Notes: generated by a model not told the origin, from the sequence alone. Shown: positions 7,829 to 14,710, counted from the stretch's first letter. The stretch is DNA of 16,267 nucleotides from Alphaproteobacteria bacterium (GCA_024277955.1 JAJRUE010000074.1:1-16267), one strand, 5' to 3'. Made by a program: numbers and translations.

Positions 7829-9301
7829 ATGACCCAACCGACCATTCCCGAGTTTGCCGAAACCGACCTGGACGCCATCGCCGGATTTGCCGGCCGGGTG
7901 GTGCTGCTGATCGGCGCTGACGCGAAGATGACGCAGCCGGCGCGCCGGGTGAACCGGCTGACCAGAAACGCCCTGACCCGGTTCCTGCAAAGCGAGGCCT
8001 TCGGCAAGCTGAAACAGGGCGAGGCGGCGGATCTGGCCTATCCCGCCGGGATGCAGGCGCGCGCGGTGCAGGTGGTCAAGCTGGACCGGCGGGCCGATGT
8101 CGCGGCCTTCCGCAAGGCCGGCGCCGCGATTGCCCGCGCCCAGGGCGGTGCCGATGTGCTAGTGCTGGCGCCCAAGCTGAAACACCCCGCCGACCTGGCG
8201 CTGGGGATCGCGCTGCGCGGCTACGCCTTTCGCGACCACAAGAGCGCTGCCGACAACGGCGACCAGAAGGCACCCGGCGCGGTCACGATCATGCTGCCCG
8301 CCCCGGGCGAGGTGGATACCGGCGCGCTGCGGGCGCTGGCCGAAGGGGTGTTCTTTACCCGCGATCTGGTGAACGAGCCGGCCAACGTGCTGACCACGAC
8401 CGAGTTCGCCAAGCGCCTGAAAGATCTGGAAAAACTCGGGGTCAAGGTCACCGTTCTGGAAGAGCCTGAGCTGGCCAAACTGGGGATGCGCACGCTTTTG
8501 GCGGTGGGCGAAGGCTCTGAAAGCCCGTCCAGGGTGGTGGTCATGGAGTGGATCGGCGCGGGCAAGGAACAGCCGCTGGCGCTGGTGGGCAAGGGCGTGG
8601 TCTTCGACACCGGCGGCATCTCGATCAAGCCGGCGGGCGGCATGGAAGACATGACCATGGACATGGGCGGCGCGGGCGTTGTCGCAGGGGTGATCAAGAC
8701 GCTGGCGCTGCGCAAGGCGAAGGCAAACGTCGTGGGCGTGGTCGGGCTGGTGGAAAACATGCCCGACGGGCGGGCGCAGCGGCCCGGCGACGTGGTGCGC
8801 TCGATGAAGGGCGACACGGTCGAGGTGATCAACACCGACGCCGAGGGCCGGCTCGTGCTGTGCGACATCATGTGGTATGCGCAGGAGAAGTTTTCGCCCG
8901 CCGGCATGATCGACCTGGCGACGCTGACCGGGGCGATCATCATCGGGCTTGGCCATGAAAACGCCGGGGTGTTTTCCAATGACGACGCGCTGGCGGGCGA
9001 CTTTCTGAAGGCGGCGGGGGCCGAAGGCGAAGGCGCCTGGCGGATGCCGCTGGGCGATGCCTATGACAAGCTGCTGAAGTCCGACATCGCCGACATGAAG
9101 AACGTGGGCGGGCGGCCGGCGGGTTCGATCACCGCGGCGCAGTTCCTCAAGCGCTTCGTCAAGGAGGACACGCCCTGGATCCACCTGGACATCGCCGGGG
9201 TGGCGCAGGTGAAATCCGACACCACGCTGGCGCCCAAGGGGGCCACCGGCTGGGGGGTGCTGGCGCTGAACCGGCTGATCGCCGAGCGGTTCGAAACCTG
9301 A
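7829..9301 (+). CDS. pepA: Leucyl aminopeptidase, M17 family (PepA)
   Basis: This is a cytoplasmic two-metal aminopeptidase that removes N-terminal residues from peptides; in E. coli PepA also binds DNA in site-specific recombination and carAB control. The 490-residue protein has an N-terminal macro-like domain and a C-terminal catalytic domain with K255, D260 and K267 (VGKGVVFDTGGISIKP), D278, and D337, E339 and R341 (NTDAEGR). These correspond, at a constant offset of 15, to the E. coli metal ligands and catalytic K282 and R356. The start has AGGAAGGA about six bases upstream. holC follows after 25 bp. Some alphaproteobacterial relatives are annotated PepB or simply M17 peptidases; the synteny with holC and lptFG favours PepA. 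Confidence 0.95.
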   Translation: MTQPTIPEFAETDLDAIAGFAGRVVLLIGADAKMTQPARRVNRLTRNALTRFLQSEAFGKLKQGEAADLAYPAGMQARAVQVVKLDRRADVAAFRKAGAAIARAQGGADVLVLAPKLKHPADLALGIALRGYAFRDHKSAADNGDQKAPGAVTIMLPAPGEVDTGALRALAEGVFFTRDLVNEPANVLTTTEFAKRLKDLEKLGVKVTVLEEPELAKLGMRTLLAVGEGSESPSRVVVMEWIGAGKEQPLALVGKGVVFDTGGISIKPAGGMEDMTMDMGGAGVVAGVIKTLALRKAKANVVGVVGLVENMPDGRAQRPGDVVRSMKGDTVEVINTDAEGRLVLCDIMWYAQEKFSPAGMIDLATLTGAIIIGLGHENAGVFSNDDALAGDFLKAAGAEGEGAWRMPLGDAYDKLLKSDIADMKNVGGRPAGSITAAQFLKRFVKEDTPWIHLDIAGVAQVKSDTTLAPKGATGWGVLALNRLIAERFET

Positions 9302-9326
9302 CGGGCCGGCGAAAGGGGGCGGTCTG

Positions 9327-9788
9327 ATGGGGGCGGTCTATTTCTACCACCTGACGCGCACACCGCTGGAAGCGACGCTGCCGATGCTGCTGGAAAAGTC
9401 GCGCCAGGCCGGCTGGCGGGTGCTGGTGCGCGGCACCGACCGCGCCCGGCTGGAATGGCTGGACGAGAAACTGTGGCTGGGCGGCGGCGAAGGTTTTTTG
9501 GCGCACGGGCTGGCGGGCGGGGATTTCGACGCCGATCAGCCGATCCTGCTGACCGAGGGCGTTGAAAACCCGAACGGCGCGGCCTGCCTGATGGCGGTGG
9601 ACGGGGCCTCGGTCGCGCCGGACGAGGTGACGGCGATGCAGCGGGTCTGCGTGCTGTTCGACGGCAACGATCCGGCGGCGCTCGAGGTGGCGCGCGGCCA
9701 GTGGAAGGCGCTGACCGGCGCGGGCTGCGCGGCGCAATACTGGTCGCAGGAAAGCGGGCGCTGGGAAAAGAAGGCCGAGGCGGGGTAG
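9327..9788 (+). CDS. holC: DNA polymerase III subunit chi (HolC)
   Basis: Chi is the clamp-loader accessory subunit that links the polymerase III holoenzyme to single-stranded DNA-binding protein, usually through psi. The 153-residue protein opens with VYFYHLTRTPLEATLPMLLEK, ends near FDGNDPAALEVARGQWK, and has the central DEKLW (46-50), all typical of HolC; E. coli HolC is of similar length. The start is preceded by a purine-rich GAAAGGGGG. It follows pepA by 25 bp, the same neighbour as in E. coli, and probably shares its transcript. No psi gene is nearby. The stop TAG is the first edge of the palindromic region that ends the transcript. Confidence 0.9.
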   Translation: MGAVYFYHLTRTPLEATLPMLLEKSRQAGWRVLVRGTDRARLEWLDEKLWLGGGEGFLAHGLAGGDFDADQPILLTEGVENPNGAACLMAVDGASVAPDEVTAMQRVCVLFDGNDPAALEVARGQWKALTGAGCAAQYWSQESGRWEKKAEAG

Positions 9789-9812
9789 ACGTTTTCTTTG
9801 AAAGAAAACGTC
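9788..9812. terminator. Palindrome 1 of a twin pair, probable bidirectional transcript end
   Basis: A perfect inverted repeat with 12-bp arms GACGTTTTCTTT and AAAGAAAACGTC around a single central G begins at the last base of the holC stop. It lies between convergent genes, so a terminator role is likely. The arms are AT-rich and no separate U-tract follows, which is unlike a textbook intrinsic terminator; the T-rich arm itself may serve. Confidence 0.55.
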
Positions 9813-9835
9813 CCGAAATCTTTCAAAGATTTCGG
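9813..9835. terminator. Palindrome 2 of a twin pair, probable bidirectional transcript end
   Basis: A second perfect inverted repeat, with 11-bp arms CCGAAATCTTT and AAAGATTTCGG around a central C, abuts the first with no spacer and ends 4 bp before the stop of the minus-strand protease gene. Both palindromes share the core CTTTSAAAG. One may serve each transcript direction, which is inference. Confidence 0.55.
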
Positions 9836-9839
9836 TGAC

Positions 9840-10418
9840 CTAGCGGGTAAGGATCAGCTTGTTGCCGGCGATCTCGATGCGCGAGAACCGCCGCAGGTAG
9901 GACATGCCCAGCAGCGATCCATCCATCTCGCCGCCGTTGATCGACACCCGGACATCCTGGTCGCGAATGTCGCCCAGCCGGAACTCGGCGACCCTGGCGT
10001 AGGCGGTGCGCACCAGCCCGTTGGCGGTGGTGGCGGTGCCGCTGAAGGCCAGCGCGCTGGTGTCGATGCCCACGCGGCGCGCGTCTTCGAGCGTCAGCAC
10101 CACGTCGCTGGCCCCGGTATCGACGATGAAGCGCACCGGCTTGCCGTTCAGCTGCGCCACCAGGTAATAGTGCCCGTCCGGGCCGCGTGGCACCTCGATG
10201 CGCCCGGCGCCGGTCACCTGCTGGCGCGGCATCACCGTGGACCGGATATCGCCCCACAGCCCCACCGCCGCGATCACGCCGACAAAAATCAGACCCCAGG
10301 CCGCCGCCTGCCGGGCGGTCTTGCCAAGGTTGCCGCGCTGTTCGGCGACAAACCAGCCGCCGACCGCCAGCAGAAGTAGCACGAGATAGGCCAGCTGGCC
10401 GATATTGTCACCGCTCAT
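9840..10418 (-). CDS. Membrane-anchored retropepsin-like aspartic protease (TIGR02281-type)
   Basis: The 192-residue protein has two N-terminal membrane segments (about 8-24 and 39-56) followed by a single retropepsin-like domain at about 82-192. The catalytic motif is VDTGAS with D100, and the conserved C-terminal SLLGMSYL is at 168-175. Such clan AA proteases would act as homodimers, because each chain supplies one catalytic aspartate. The substrate is unknown. Topology suggests the protease domain faces the periplasm if the N-terminus also does, but this is inference. The start has GGAG seven bases upstream. It lies 49 bp downstream of the marC-family gene and is probably the last gene of that transcript. 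Confidence 0.85.
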   Translation of the reverse strand: MSGDNIGQLAYLVLLLLAVGGWFVAEQRGNLGKTARQAAAWGLIFVGVIAAVGLWGDIRSTVMPRQQVTGAGRIEVPRGPDGHYYLVAQLNGKPVRFIVDTGASDVVLTLEDARRVGIDTSALAFSGTATTANGLVRTAYARVAEFRLGDIRDQDVRVSINGGEMDGSLLGMSYLRRFSRIEIAGNKLILTR

Positions 10419-10467
10419 GGGGTTTCTCCGTCGCCTGACTGTCAGATAGGCACGCGCAGCCGGTTTG

Positions 10468-11088
10468 TCAGCCCATGTTGGCCAGCAGCCCCAGCCCCTT
10501 GAACCCGTCCAGCACGAACTGCACCGACAGCGCCGCCAGCAACATGCCCAGCAGGCGCGTCACCACGTTGATGCCGGTGGCGCCCAGGGCGCGCTCGATC
10601 AGCCCGCCGGCCAGGAAGAACAGCAGCACCAGCGCCACCACGCTGACCAGCACCAGATAGATCAGCGCCTGGCCCAGCGCGTCGCCCGCCTGGTCGGTCA
10701 GCAGGATCATCGAGGTGATCGCCCCCGGCCCGGCGATCAGCGGTGTGGCCAGCGGAAAGACCGACGGGTCGTCGGCGTTGCTTTTCTGGCCCTTGCGCCG
10801 GGCCGAGCGGCGCTCGAACAGCATTTCCAGCGCGGTCAGAAACAGCAATATGCCCCCGGCGATGCGAAAGGCGGGCATGGAAATGCCGGTGAAATTCAGC
10901 ACCGCGTCGCCAAACAGCCCGAACATCGCAAGAATGCCCAGCCCGACCGCGCAGGCGCGCAGCGCGATCGACCGGCGGTGGGCGGCGTCCGCCCCCTTGG
11001 TCAGGGCCACGAACAGCGGCGCCAGCCCGATCGGGTCCATCACCACGAATAGCGTCACGAAAGCCGATATCAGCGCCGCACTGTCCAT
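10468..11088 (-). CDS. MarC family integral membrane protein
   Basis: The 206-residue protein has six hydrophobic segments (about 5-28, 41-62, 70-90, 112-130, 140-162, 176-200). It has the family motifs MDPIGLAPLF at 17-26 and ATPLIAGPGAIT at 114-125. MarC/UPF0056 proteins sit in the inner membrane and their function is not established; an early link to multiple antibiotic resistance was not upheld. The ATG at 11088 has AAAGG six bases upstream and begins 12 bp after the ABC-F stop, so the two are very likely co-transcribed. The charged loop at about 92-109 is probably cytoplasmic. Confidence 0.92.
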   Translation of the reverse strand: MDSAALISAFVTLFVVMDPIGLAPLFVALTKGADAAHRRSIALRACAVGLGILAMFGLFGDAVLNFTGISMPAFRIAGGILLFLTALEMLFERRSARRKGQKSNADDPSVFPLATPLIAGPGAITSMILLTDQAGDALGQALIYLVLVSVVALVLLFFLAGGLIERALGATGINVVTRLLGMLLAALSVQFVLDGFKGLGLLANMG

Positions 11089-11100
11089 CTCAGACCTTTC

Positions 11101-12948
11101 TCAGCCCTCGGCCTTTTCCAGTTTCTCGAGCGCCGACAGCCACAGCGCCTCGGCCCGGTCGAGCGCGCCCATCACCTCGGCGTATTTCTTTTGCCAGACC
11201 TCGGCTTCGCCGGCCTTGCCGTCTTCGTAAAGCGCGGGCGAAGCCAGTTTCGCCGCCAGACGATCGCGCATTTCGTTCAGCTTTTCCACCCGGGTTTCGC
11301 ATTTTCGCACCTCGGCGCGCAGGGCCTGCAATTCGTCGCGCCCGGCGCGGCGGCGTTCGGGTTTCGCCTTGCGGGCGCCCGCGGGCATGTCCGGGTTCAG
11401 CAGCATCTTGCGATAGGCCTGCAGATCCTCTTCATAGGGCGCGACCCGCCCGCCGCTGACCAGCCACAGCCGATCGGCGGCCAGCGACAGCAGATGCATG
11501 TCGTGGCTGACCAGGATGACCGCGCCGCTGTAGGCGGTAAGCGCTTCGACCAGCGCTTCGCGGCTTTCGATGTCCAGGTGGTTGGTGGGTTCGTCGAGGA
11601 TCAAGAGATGCGGCGCGTCCAGCGTCGCCAGCATCAGCGACAGCCGCGCCTTCTGCCCGCCCGAGAGCCTGCCCACCAGGGTTTCCGCCTGTTCGGCGCC
11701 GATTCCGAATCCGCCAAGGCGCGCGCGCAGCCGGGCGGGGGCTTCGTCGGGGCGCATCCGGCGGATGTGGTCGATCGGGGTTTCGTCGATGTGCATCTCG
11801 TCCACCTGGTGCTGGGCGAAATAGCCGACGCGCAGCTTGTTGGCCACCGTCATGCGCCCGTCCATCGGTTGAAGACGGCCCGACAACAGCTTGGAAAGCG
11901 TTGATTTTCCTTCGCCGTTGCGCCCCAGCAGCGCGATCCGGTCGTCCTGGTCGATGCGCAGGTTCATGCGCGAAAGCACCGCCTTGCCGTCATACCCGAC
12001 CGAGACGTTTTCCAGGCTGATGATCGGGGGCGACAGTTCTTCGGGGGCGGGGAAGCTGAAGCGTTTGAGCGCCGCTTCCTGCGGGGTGGTGATGGTCTTG
12101 AGGTTCGACAGCATCTTGAGGCGCGACTGCGCCTGCCTGGCCTTCGAGGCCTTGTAGCGGAACCGGTCCACGAAGCTTTGCAGATGGGCGCGCCGGGCCT
12201 CGGTCTTGCGGTTTTCCGATTCGGCCGCGGCGATGCGCGCCGCCCGGGTGGCGGCGAAGGTGTCGTAGGGGCCCTGGTAATAGGTCAGCTTGCGGTCCTC
12301 GAGATGCAGGATGCCGCCCACGGCGCGGTTCAACAGGGCGCGATCGTGGCTGACGATGATCACCGTGTGCGGGTAGCGGCCCAGGTAGTTTTCCAGCCAC
12401 AGCGCGCCTTCGAGATCGAGGTAGTTGGTCGGCTCGTCCAAGAGCAGCAGGTCGGGCTGCGAAAACAGCACCGCGGCCAGCGCCACGCGCATCCGCCAGC
12501 CGCCGGAAAAGGCGGAACACGGCATCTGCTGTTCGGCATGGGTAAAGCCCAGGCCGCGCAGGATCGAGCCGGCGCGCGCTTCGGCCGACCAGGCGTCGAT
12601 ATCGGCGAGCCGGGTCTGGATGTCGGCGATGCGGTGGGCGTCGCCGGCATGCGCGCTTTCGGCCAGAAGGGCGGCGCGTTCGGTGTCGGCGGCCAGCACC
12701 GTGTCGATCAGCGAAACCTCCGAGCCGGGCACCTCTTGCGCCACCCCGCCGATACGTGCGTGCCGCGGCAGGCGGATGTCGCCGCCCTCCAGCGCCAGCT
12801 CGCCCCGGATCAGGCGGAAAAGCGTGGTCTTGCCGGCGCCGTTGCGCCCGACAAGGCCGACCTTGTGGCCGGTGGGGATCACGGCAGAGGCGTTTTCGAT
12901 CAGCGGGCGGCCACCGATGGAATAGGTTATGTTTTCGATGCGAAGCAT
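11101..12948 (-). CDS. ABC-F family ATPase, YheS-like
   Basis: This is a soluble protein with two ABC ATPase domains and no membrane segments, the layout of ABC-F ribosome-associated factors. Domain 1 has Walker A GRNGAGKT (34-41), signature FSGGW (147-151), Walker B ending LLLLDEP (167-173) and H201. Domain 2 has GRNGEGKS (342-349), LSGGQ (428-432), LLILDEP (448-454) and H482. The interdomain linker (about 235-295) is Arg/Lys-rich, as expected for the segment that reaches the ribosomal P-site region, and a C-terminal coiled coil spans about 535-615. Length (615) and sequence resemble E. coli YheS more than Uup or EttA. The ATG at 12948 matches the family N-terminus, though no clear Shine-Dalgarno precedes it. 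It is first in the ABC-F, MarC, protease run. Confidence 0.93.
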   Translation of the reverse strand: MLRIENITYSIGGRPLIENASAVIPTGHKVGLVGRNGAGKTTLFRLIRGELALEGGDIRLPRHARIGGVAQEVPGSEVSLIDTVLAADTERAALLAESAHAGDAHRIADIQTRLADIDAWSAEARAGSILRGLGFTHAEQQMPCSAFSGGWRMRVALAAVLFSQPDLLLLDEPTNYLDLEGALWLENYLGRYPHTVIIVSHDRALLNRAVGGILHLEDRKLTYYQGPYDTFAATRAARIAAAESENRKTEARRAHLQSFVDRFRYKASKARQAQSRLKMLSNLKTITTPQEAALKRFSFPAPEELSPPIISLENVSVGYDGKAVLSRMNLRIDQDDRIALLGRNGEGKSTLSKLLSGRLQPMDGRMTVANKLRVGYFAQHQVDEMHIDETPIDHIRRMRPDEAPARLRARLGGFGIGAEQAETLVGRLSGGQKARLSLMLATLDAPHLLILDEPTNHLDIESREALVEALTAYSGAVILVSHDMHLLSLAADRLWLVSGGRVAPYEEDLQAYRKMLLNPDMPAGARKAKPERRRAGRDELQALRAEVRKCETRVEKLNEMRDRLAAKLASPALYEDGKAGEAEVWQKKYAEVMGALDRAEALWLSALEKLEKAEG

Positions 12949-13012
12949 TGGCGCGGTTTGGCCCATGCGCGCGCCCGGGTCAATGGCGTGGCGCGCGTGG
13001 CCGGCTTGCACC

Positions 13013-13048
13013 GCCTCCGGCGGGAGTATTTTGGCAAAGAAGAAGGGG
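13013..13048 (+). repeat. Dispersed intergenic repeat, copy B
   Basis: This begins GCCTCCGGCGGG, then has TATTTT, then AAGAAGAAGGGG, matching copy A (910-945, minus) at 30 of 36 positions without gaps. It lies about 180 bp upstream of the ndk start, pointing toward ndk. Both copies are oriented in the direction of the next gene. The AT-rich core is the only such stretch nearby and could overlap a promoter. Confidence 0.7.
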
Positions 13049-13180
13049 GCAGGGCTGTGCCCGGCATTCATCCTGCCCGAACTGCTCGGATCGCACGGGC
13101 GCGGGTCGGGCACGTGGCGACAGGCGGTGAATCACGGCTTTTCAAGGCGGACGGCGCATGTTAGGGCAGCGCCGGAATTC

Positions 13181-13200
13181 GCGCCGGCACCCGCCGGCGC
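13181..13200 (+). promoter_or_regulatory. GC-rich hairpin in the ndk leader
   Basis: GCGCCGGC at 13181-13188 and GCCGGCGC at 13193-13200 form a perfect 8-bp GC stem with a 4-base loop (ACCC). It ends 14 bases before the AGAGGA ribosome site of ndk and has no U-tract. It may stabilise the 5' end of the mRNA or affect translation, but no function can be shown from sequence. Confidence 0.5.
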
Positions 13201-13225
13201 CCGCAAACAGATCAAGAGGATCATC

Positions 13226-13648
13226 ATGGCCATCGAACGCACCCTTTCCATCATCAAGCCGGACGCCACCAAGCGCAACCTGACCGGCAAGATCATCGCC
13301 AAGTTCGAGGATGCGGGCCTGCGCGTGGTTGCGCAAAAGCGCATCCAGCTGACCAAGGCGCAGGCCGGGCAGTTCTACGAGGTGCACAAGGAACGCCCGT
13401 TCTATGACGAGCTGTGCGAATTCATGGCGTCGGGCCCGGTGGTGGTGCAGGTTCTCGAAGGCGAGGGCGCGATCGCCAAGAACCGCGAAGTGATGGGCGC
13501 AACCAACCCCGCCGACGCGGCGCCGGGCACGGTGCGCGCCGAATTCGCGCAGTCGGTGGGCGAAAACTCGGTCCACGGCTCGGACGCGCCGGAAACCGCG
13601 GCGCAAGAGATCTCGTTCTTCTTTTCCGGGCTGGAAATCGTCGGCTGA
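13226..13648 (+). CDS. ndk: Nucleoside diphosphate kinase
   Basis: Ndk transfers the gamma phosphate of ATP to nucleoside diphosphates through a phosphohistidine, balancing NTP and dNTP pools in the cytoplasm. The 140-residue protein carries the active-site motif NSVHGSD with H117, the N-terminal ERTLSIIKPDA (4-14) and the GATNPADAAPGTVR nucleotide-binding region (91-104). Length and residue numbering match classical bacterial Ndk. The start is set by AGAGGA five bases upstream. The gene converges on the tfoX-C-like gene across a structured intergenic element. Confidence 0.98.
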   Translation: MAIERTLSIIKPDATKRNLTGKIIAKFEDAGLRVVAQKRIQLTKAQAGQFYEVHKERPFYDELCEFMASGPVVVQVLEGEGAIAKNREVMGATNPADAAPGTVRAEFAQSVGENSVHGSDAPETAAQEISFFFSGLEIVG

Positions 13649-13670
13649 GCCGGGTTTTCATGACGTTTTC

Positions 13671-13788
13671 TAGAGCGCGTCGCGTCTGACTGAATTCACT
13701 GCGCCCGGGTCGCGCAGCGGCCCGGGCATGCGCCCGCCCGCCCTCCGTTTGGAGAAGACGCGAATCGGATCAGGTGCGACAGGCTCTA
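13671..13788. repeat. Structured ~118-bp element with imperfect inverted ends
   Basis: The left end beginning TAGAGCGCGTCGC (13671) and the reverse complement of the right end, TAGAGCCTGTCGC (13788 inward), match at about 20 of 29 positions. Inside are a perfect 7-bp stem GCCCGGG/CCCGGGC (13703-13709 with 13721-13727) and CTCC-GTTT-GGAG (13743-13754). It fills almost the whole gap between convergent ndk and the tfoX-C-like gene, and its right end contains that gene's TAG stop (13788-13786). It may be a REP- or MITE-like intergenic repeat acting as a transcript end. Only one copy is in the window. Confidence 0.5.
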
Positions 13789-14112
13789 ACGCTTGATCAC
13801 GCCGATCCTGTCGAGGGCCGTTTCCAGTTCGGAGCGGCCCTTGTCGTGACTGCTGGCCTTGAGCGCGTCGAAACGGGCGCGCAGGGTGGTTTTTTCGGCG
13901 CCCTGGCAATCGTTCCAGGGCCGTCCCTGCAGCCCCATGACCAGCGCGTAATAGCCGATGAAATGTGGTTTTGATCCGGCTTTCAGCAGCCGGCGAAAGG
14001 CTTCGTCCGGGCCAAGCGCGCGCAGCTGTTCGGCGCTGTGGATGCCGGCGCGGGCATAGGTTTTGTCGCTGGCCGGGCCAAGGTTGCGGATCGAGGATAC
14101 GGGTTTGGCCAT
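13786..14112 (-). CDS. Standalone TfoX C-terminal domain protein
   Basis: The 108-residue protein matches the TfoX C-terminal domain: SSIRNLGPASDKTYARAGI at about 6-24, SAEQLRALGPDEAFRRL at 26-42, and YALVMGLQGRPWND at 55-68. The fold is helix-hairpin-helix-like. TfoX is a competence regulator in gammaproteobacteria, but this protein lacks the N-terminal TfoX domain, so regulation of competence should not be assumed. A charged tail (about 86-108) follows the domain. The ATG at 14112 has AAGGAG six bases upstream, which fixes the start over a longer in-frame extension to 14292 that would overlap the next gene. Its stop codon lies in the end of the structured element. Confidence 0.85.
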   Translation of the reverse strand: MAKPVSSIRNLGPASDKTYARAGIHSAEQLRALGPDEAFRRLLKAGSKPHFIGYYALVMGLQGRPWNDCQGAEKTTLRARFDALKASSHDKGRSELETALDRIGVIKR

Positions 14113-14176
14113 CGGCGACTCCTTGCCCGCAGCATAGCCCGAACGCGCGCCCCTGAAAACCGTGGCCGGGCGGGGC

Positions 14177-14356
14177 TCAGATGCTGGCCCAATCGGTGTA
14201 GCGGTAGTTTTCATCCTCGGACTTGCCCGAGGTGGCGGCGCCGGGTTCCCGGTCCTGGTCGGTTTCGGGCGTTTTGCCGGGGGTGTCGTCATCGGCGGCC
14301 GGCGGCCGGTCGCGGGTCTTGTCGATCTGGCGATCGTGCGGATAGGGATGTGTCAT
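14177..14356 (-). CDS. Small hydrophilic hypothetical protein (59 aa)
   Basis: The ATG at 14356 has TGGAGGG about seven bases upstream and opens a 59-residue, strongly charged, Pro/Asp-rich chain ending ENYRYTDWASI. There is no membrane segment or signal peptide, and most of it should be disordered apart from the aromatic C-terminus. I do not recognise a named family, though similar small proteins ending in this way feel familiar from Rhodobacterales. It lies 64 bp upstream of the tfoX-C-like gene on the same strand and may share its transcript. A longer in-frame start at 14410 adds 18 residues but has a poorer ribosome site. Confidence 0.6.
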   Translation of the reverse strand: MTHPYPHDRQIDKTRDRPPAADDDTPGKTPETDQDREPGAATSGKSEDENYRYTDWASI

Positions 14357-14605
14357 CGCGTTGCCCTCCAGAGCAGCTATGGGGTCAGGCGTCCCTTCAG
14401 GCGCCCCCATGTCACCTGACGTTTTTCGGCTTCATGGCCAGATCCAAGCACGCCAAAGTGAAGCGGCGTGGGCAGGATTGTGCGCTTGTCGGGGTCATTC
14501 GGTGCCGAAACCGCTGAATTTTTCGAAGATTCGCCGGGAAATGCCGCTTTGGGGCGGCGCCGGGCCGGGCGGCGGGGTTTCGACTGCGGGCGCGCCGGGC
14601 GCTGT

Positions 14606-14613
14606 GCTATAAG
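14606..14613 (+). promoter_or_regulatory. Candidate extended -10 promoter for the right-edge gene
   Basis: TGCTATAAG (14605-14613) combines TATAAG with an upstream TG one base away, the form of an extended -10 element, in otherwise very GC-rich DNA. No good -35 is found 16-18 bp upstream, which extended -10 promoters can tolerate. Transcription would start near 14620 and give a leader of about 130 bases before the ATG at 14749. Confidence 0.4.
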
Positions 14614-14710
14614 GGGACGACTCAAGCAGACCGGCAATCTCGGGGGGAATTTCGGGTGCGTTCGCGGCAAGATCCAGTTCTGGGCCCGTTTCCGGGCAAC
14701 GGTTGTGCGC

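Larger units (their letters stand above)
12949..13225. other. Divergent intergenic region between the ABC-F gene and ndk
   Basis: These 277 bp hold regulatory DNA for two divergent genes and no convincing ORF. On the minus strand TTGACC (12983-12978) resembles a -35 box for the ABC-F gene, but no good -10 follows. On the plus strand TTGCAC at 13006-13011 and TATTTT at 13027-13032 are only 15 bp apart, so the ndk promoter is uncertain. The region also contains copy B of the dispersed repeat and the ndk leader hairpin, listed separately. Confidence 0.5.

Noticed and set aside
8159..9184. Minus-strand open frames opposite pepA
   Set aside because: They are His/Arg/Gln-rich shadows of a gene with all M17 catalytic residues in place.
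10433..10451. Small inverted repeat CTGAC/GTCAG between the MarC-family and protease genes
   Set aside because: The stem is 5 bp with almost no loop; too weak to call a terminator or operator.
13074..13112. Inverted repeat TGCCCGA / TCGGGCA upstream of ndk
   Set aside because: Arms are only 7 bp with a 25-base loop in GC-rich DNA, so chance is likely.
12949..13113. Upstream extension of the ABC-F gene
   Set aside because: The extra 55 residues translate the dispersed repeat and intergenic DNA; family homology begins at the ATG at 12948.
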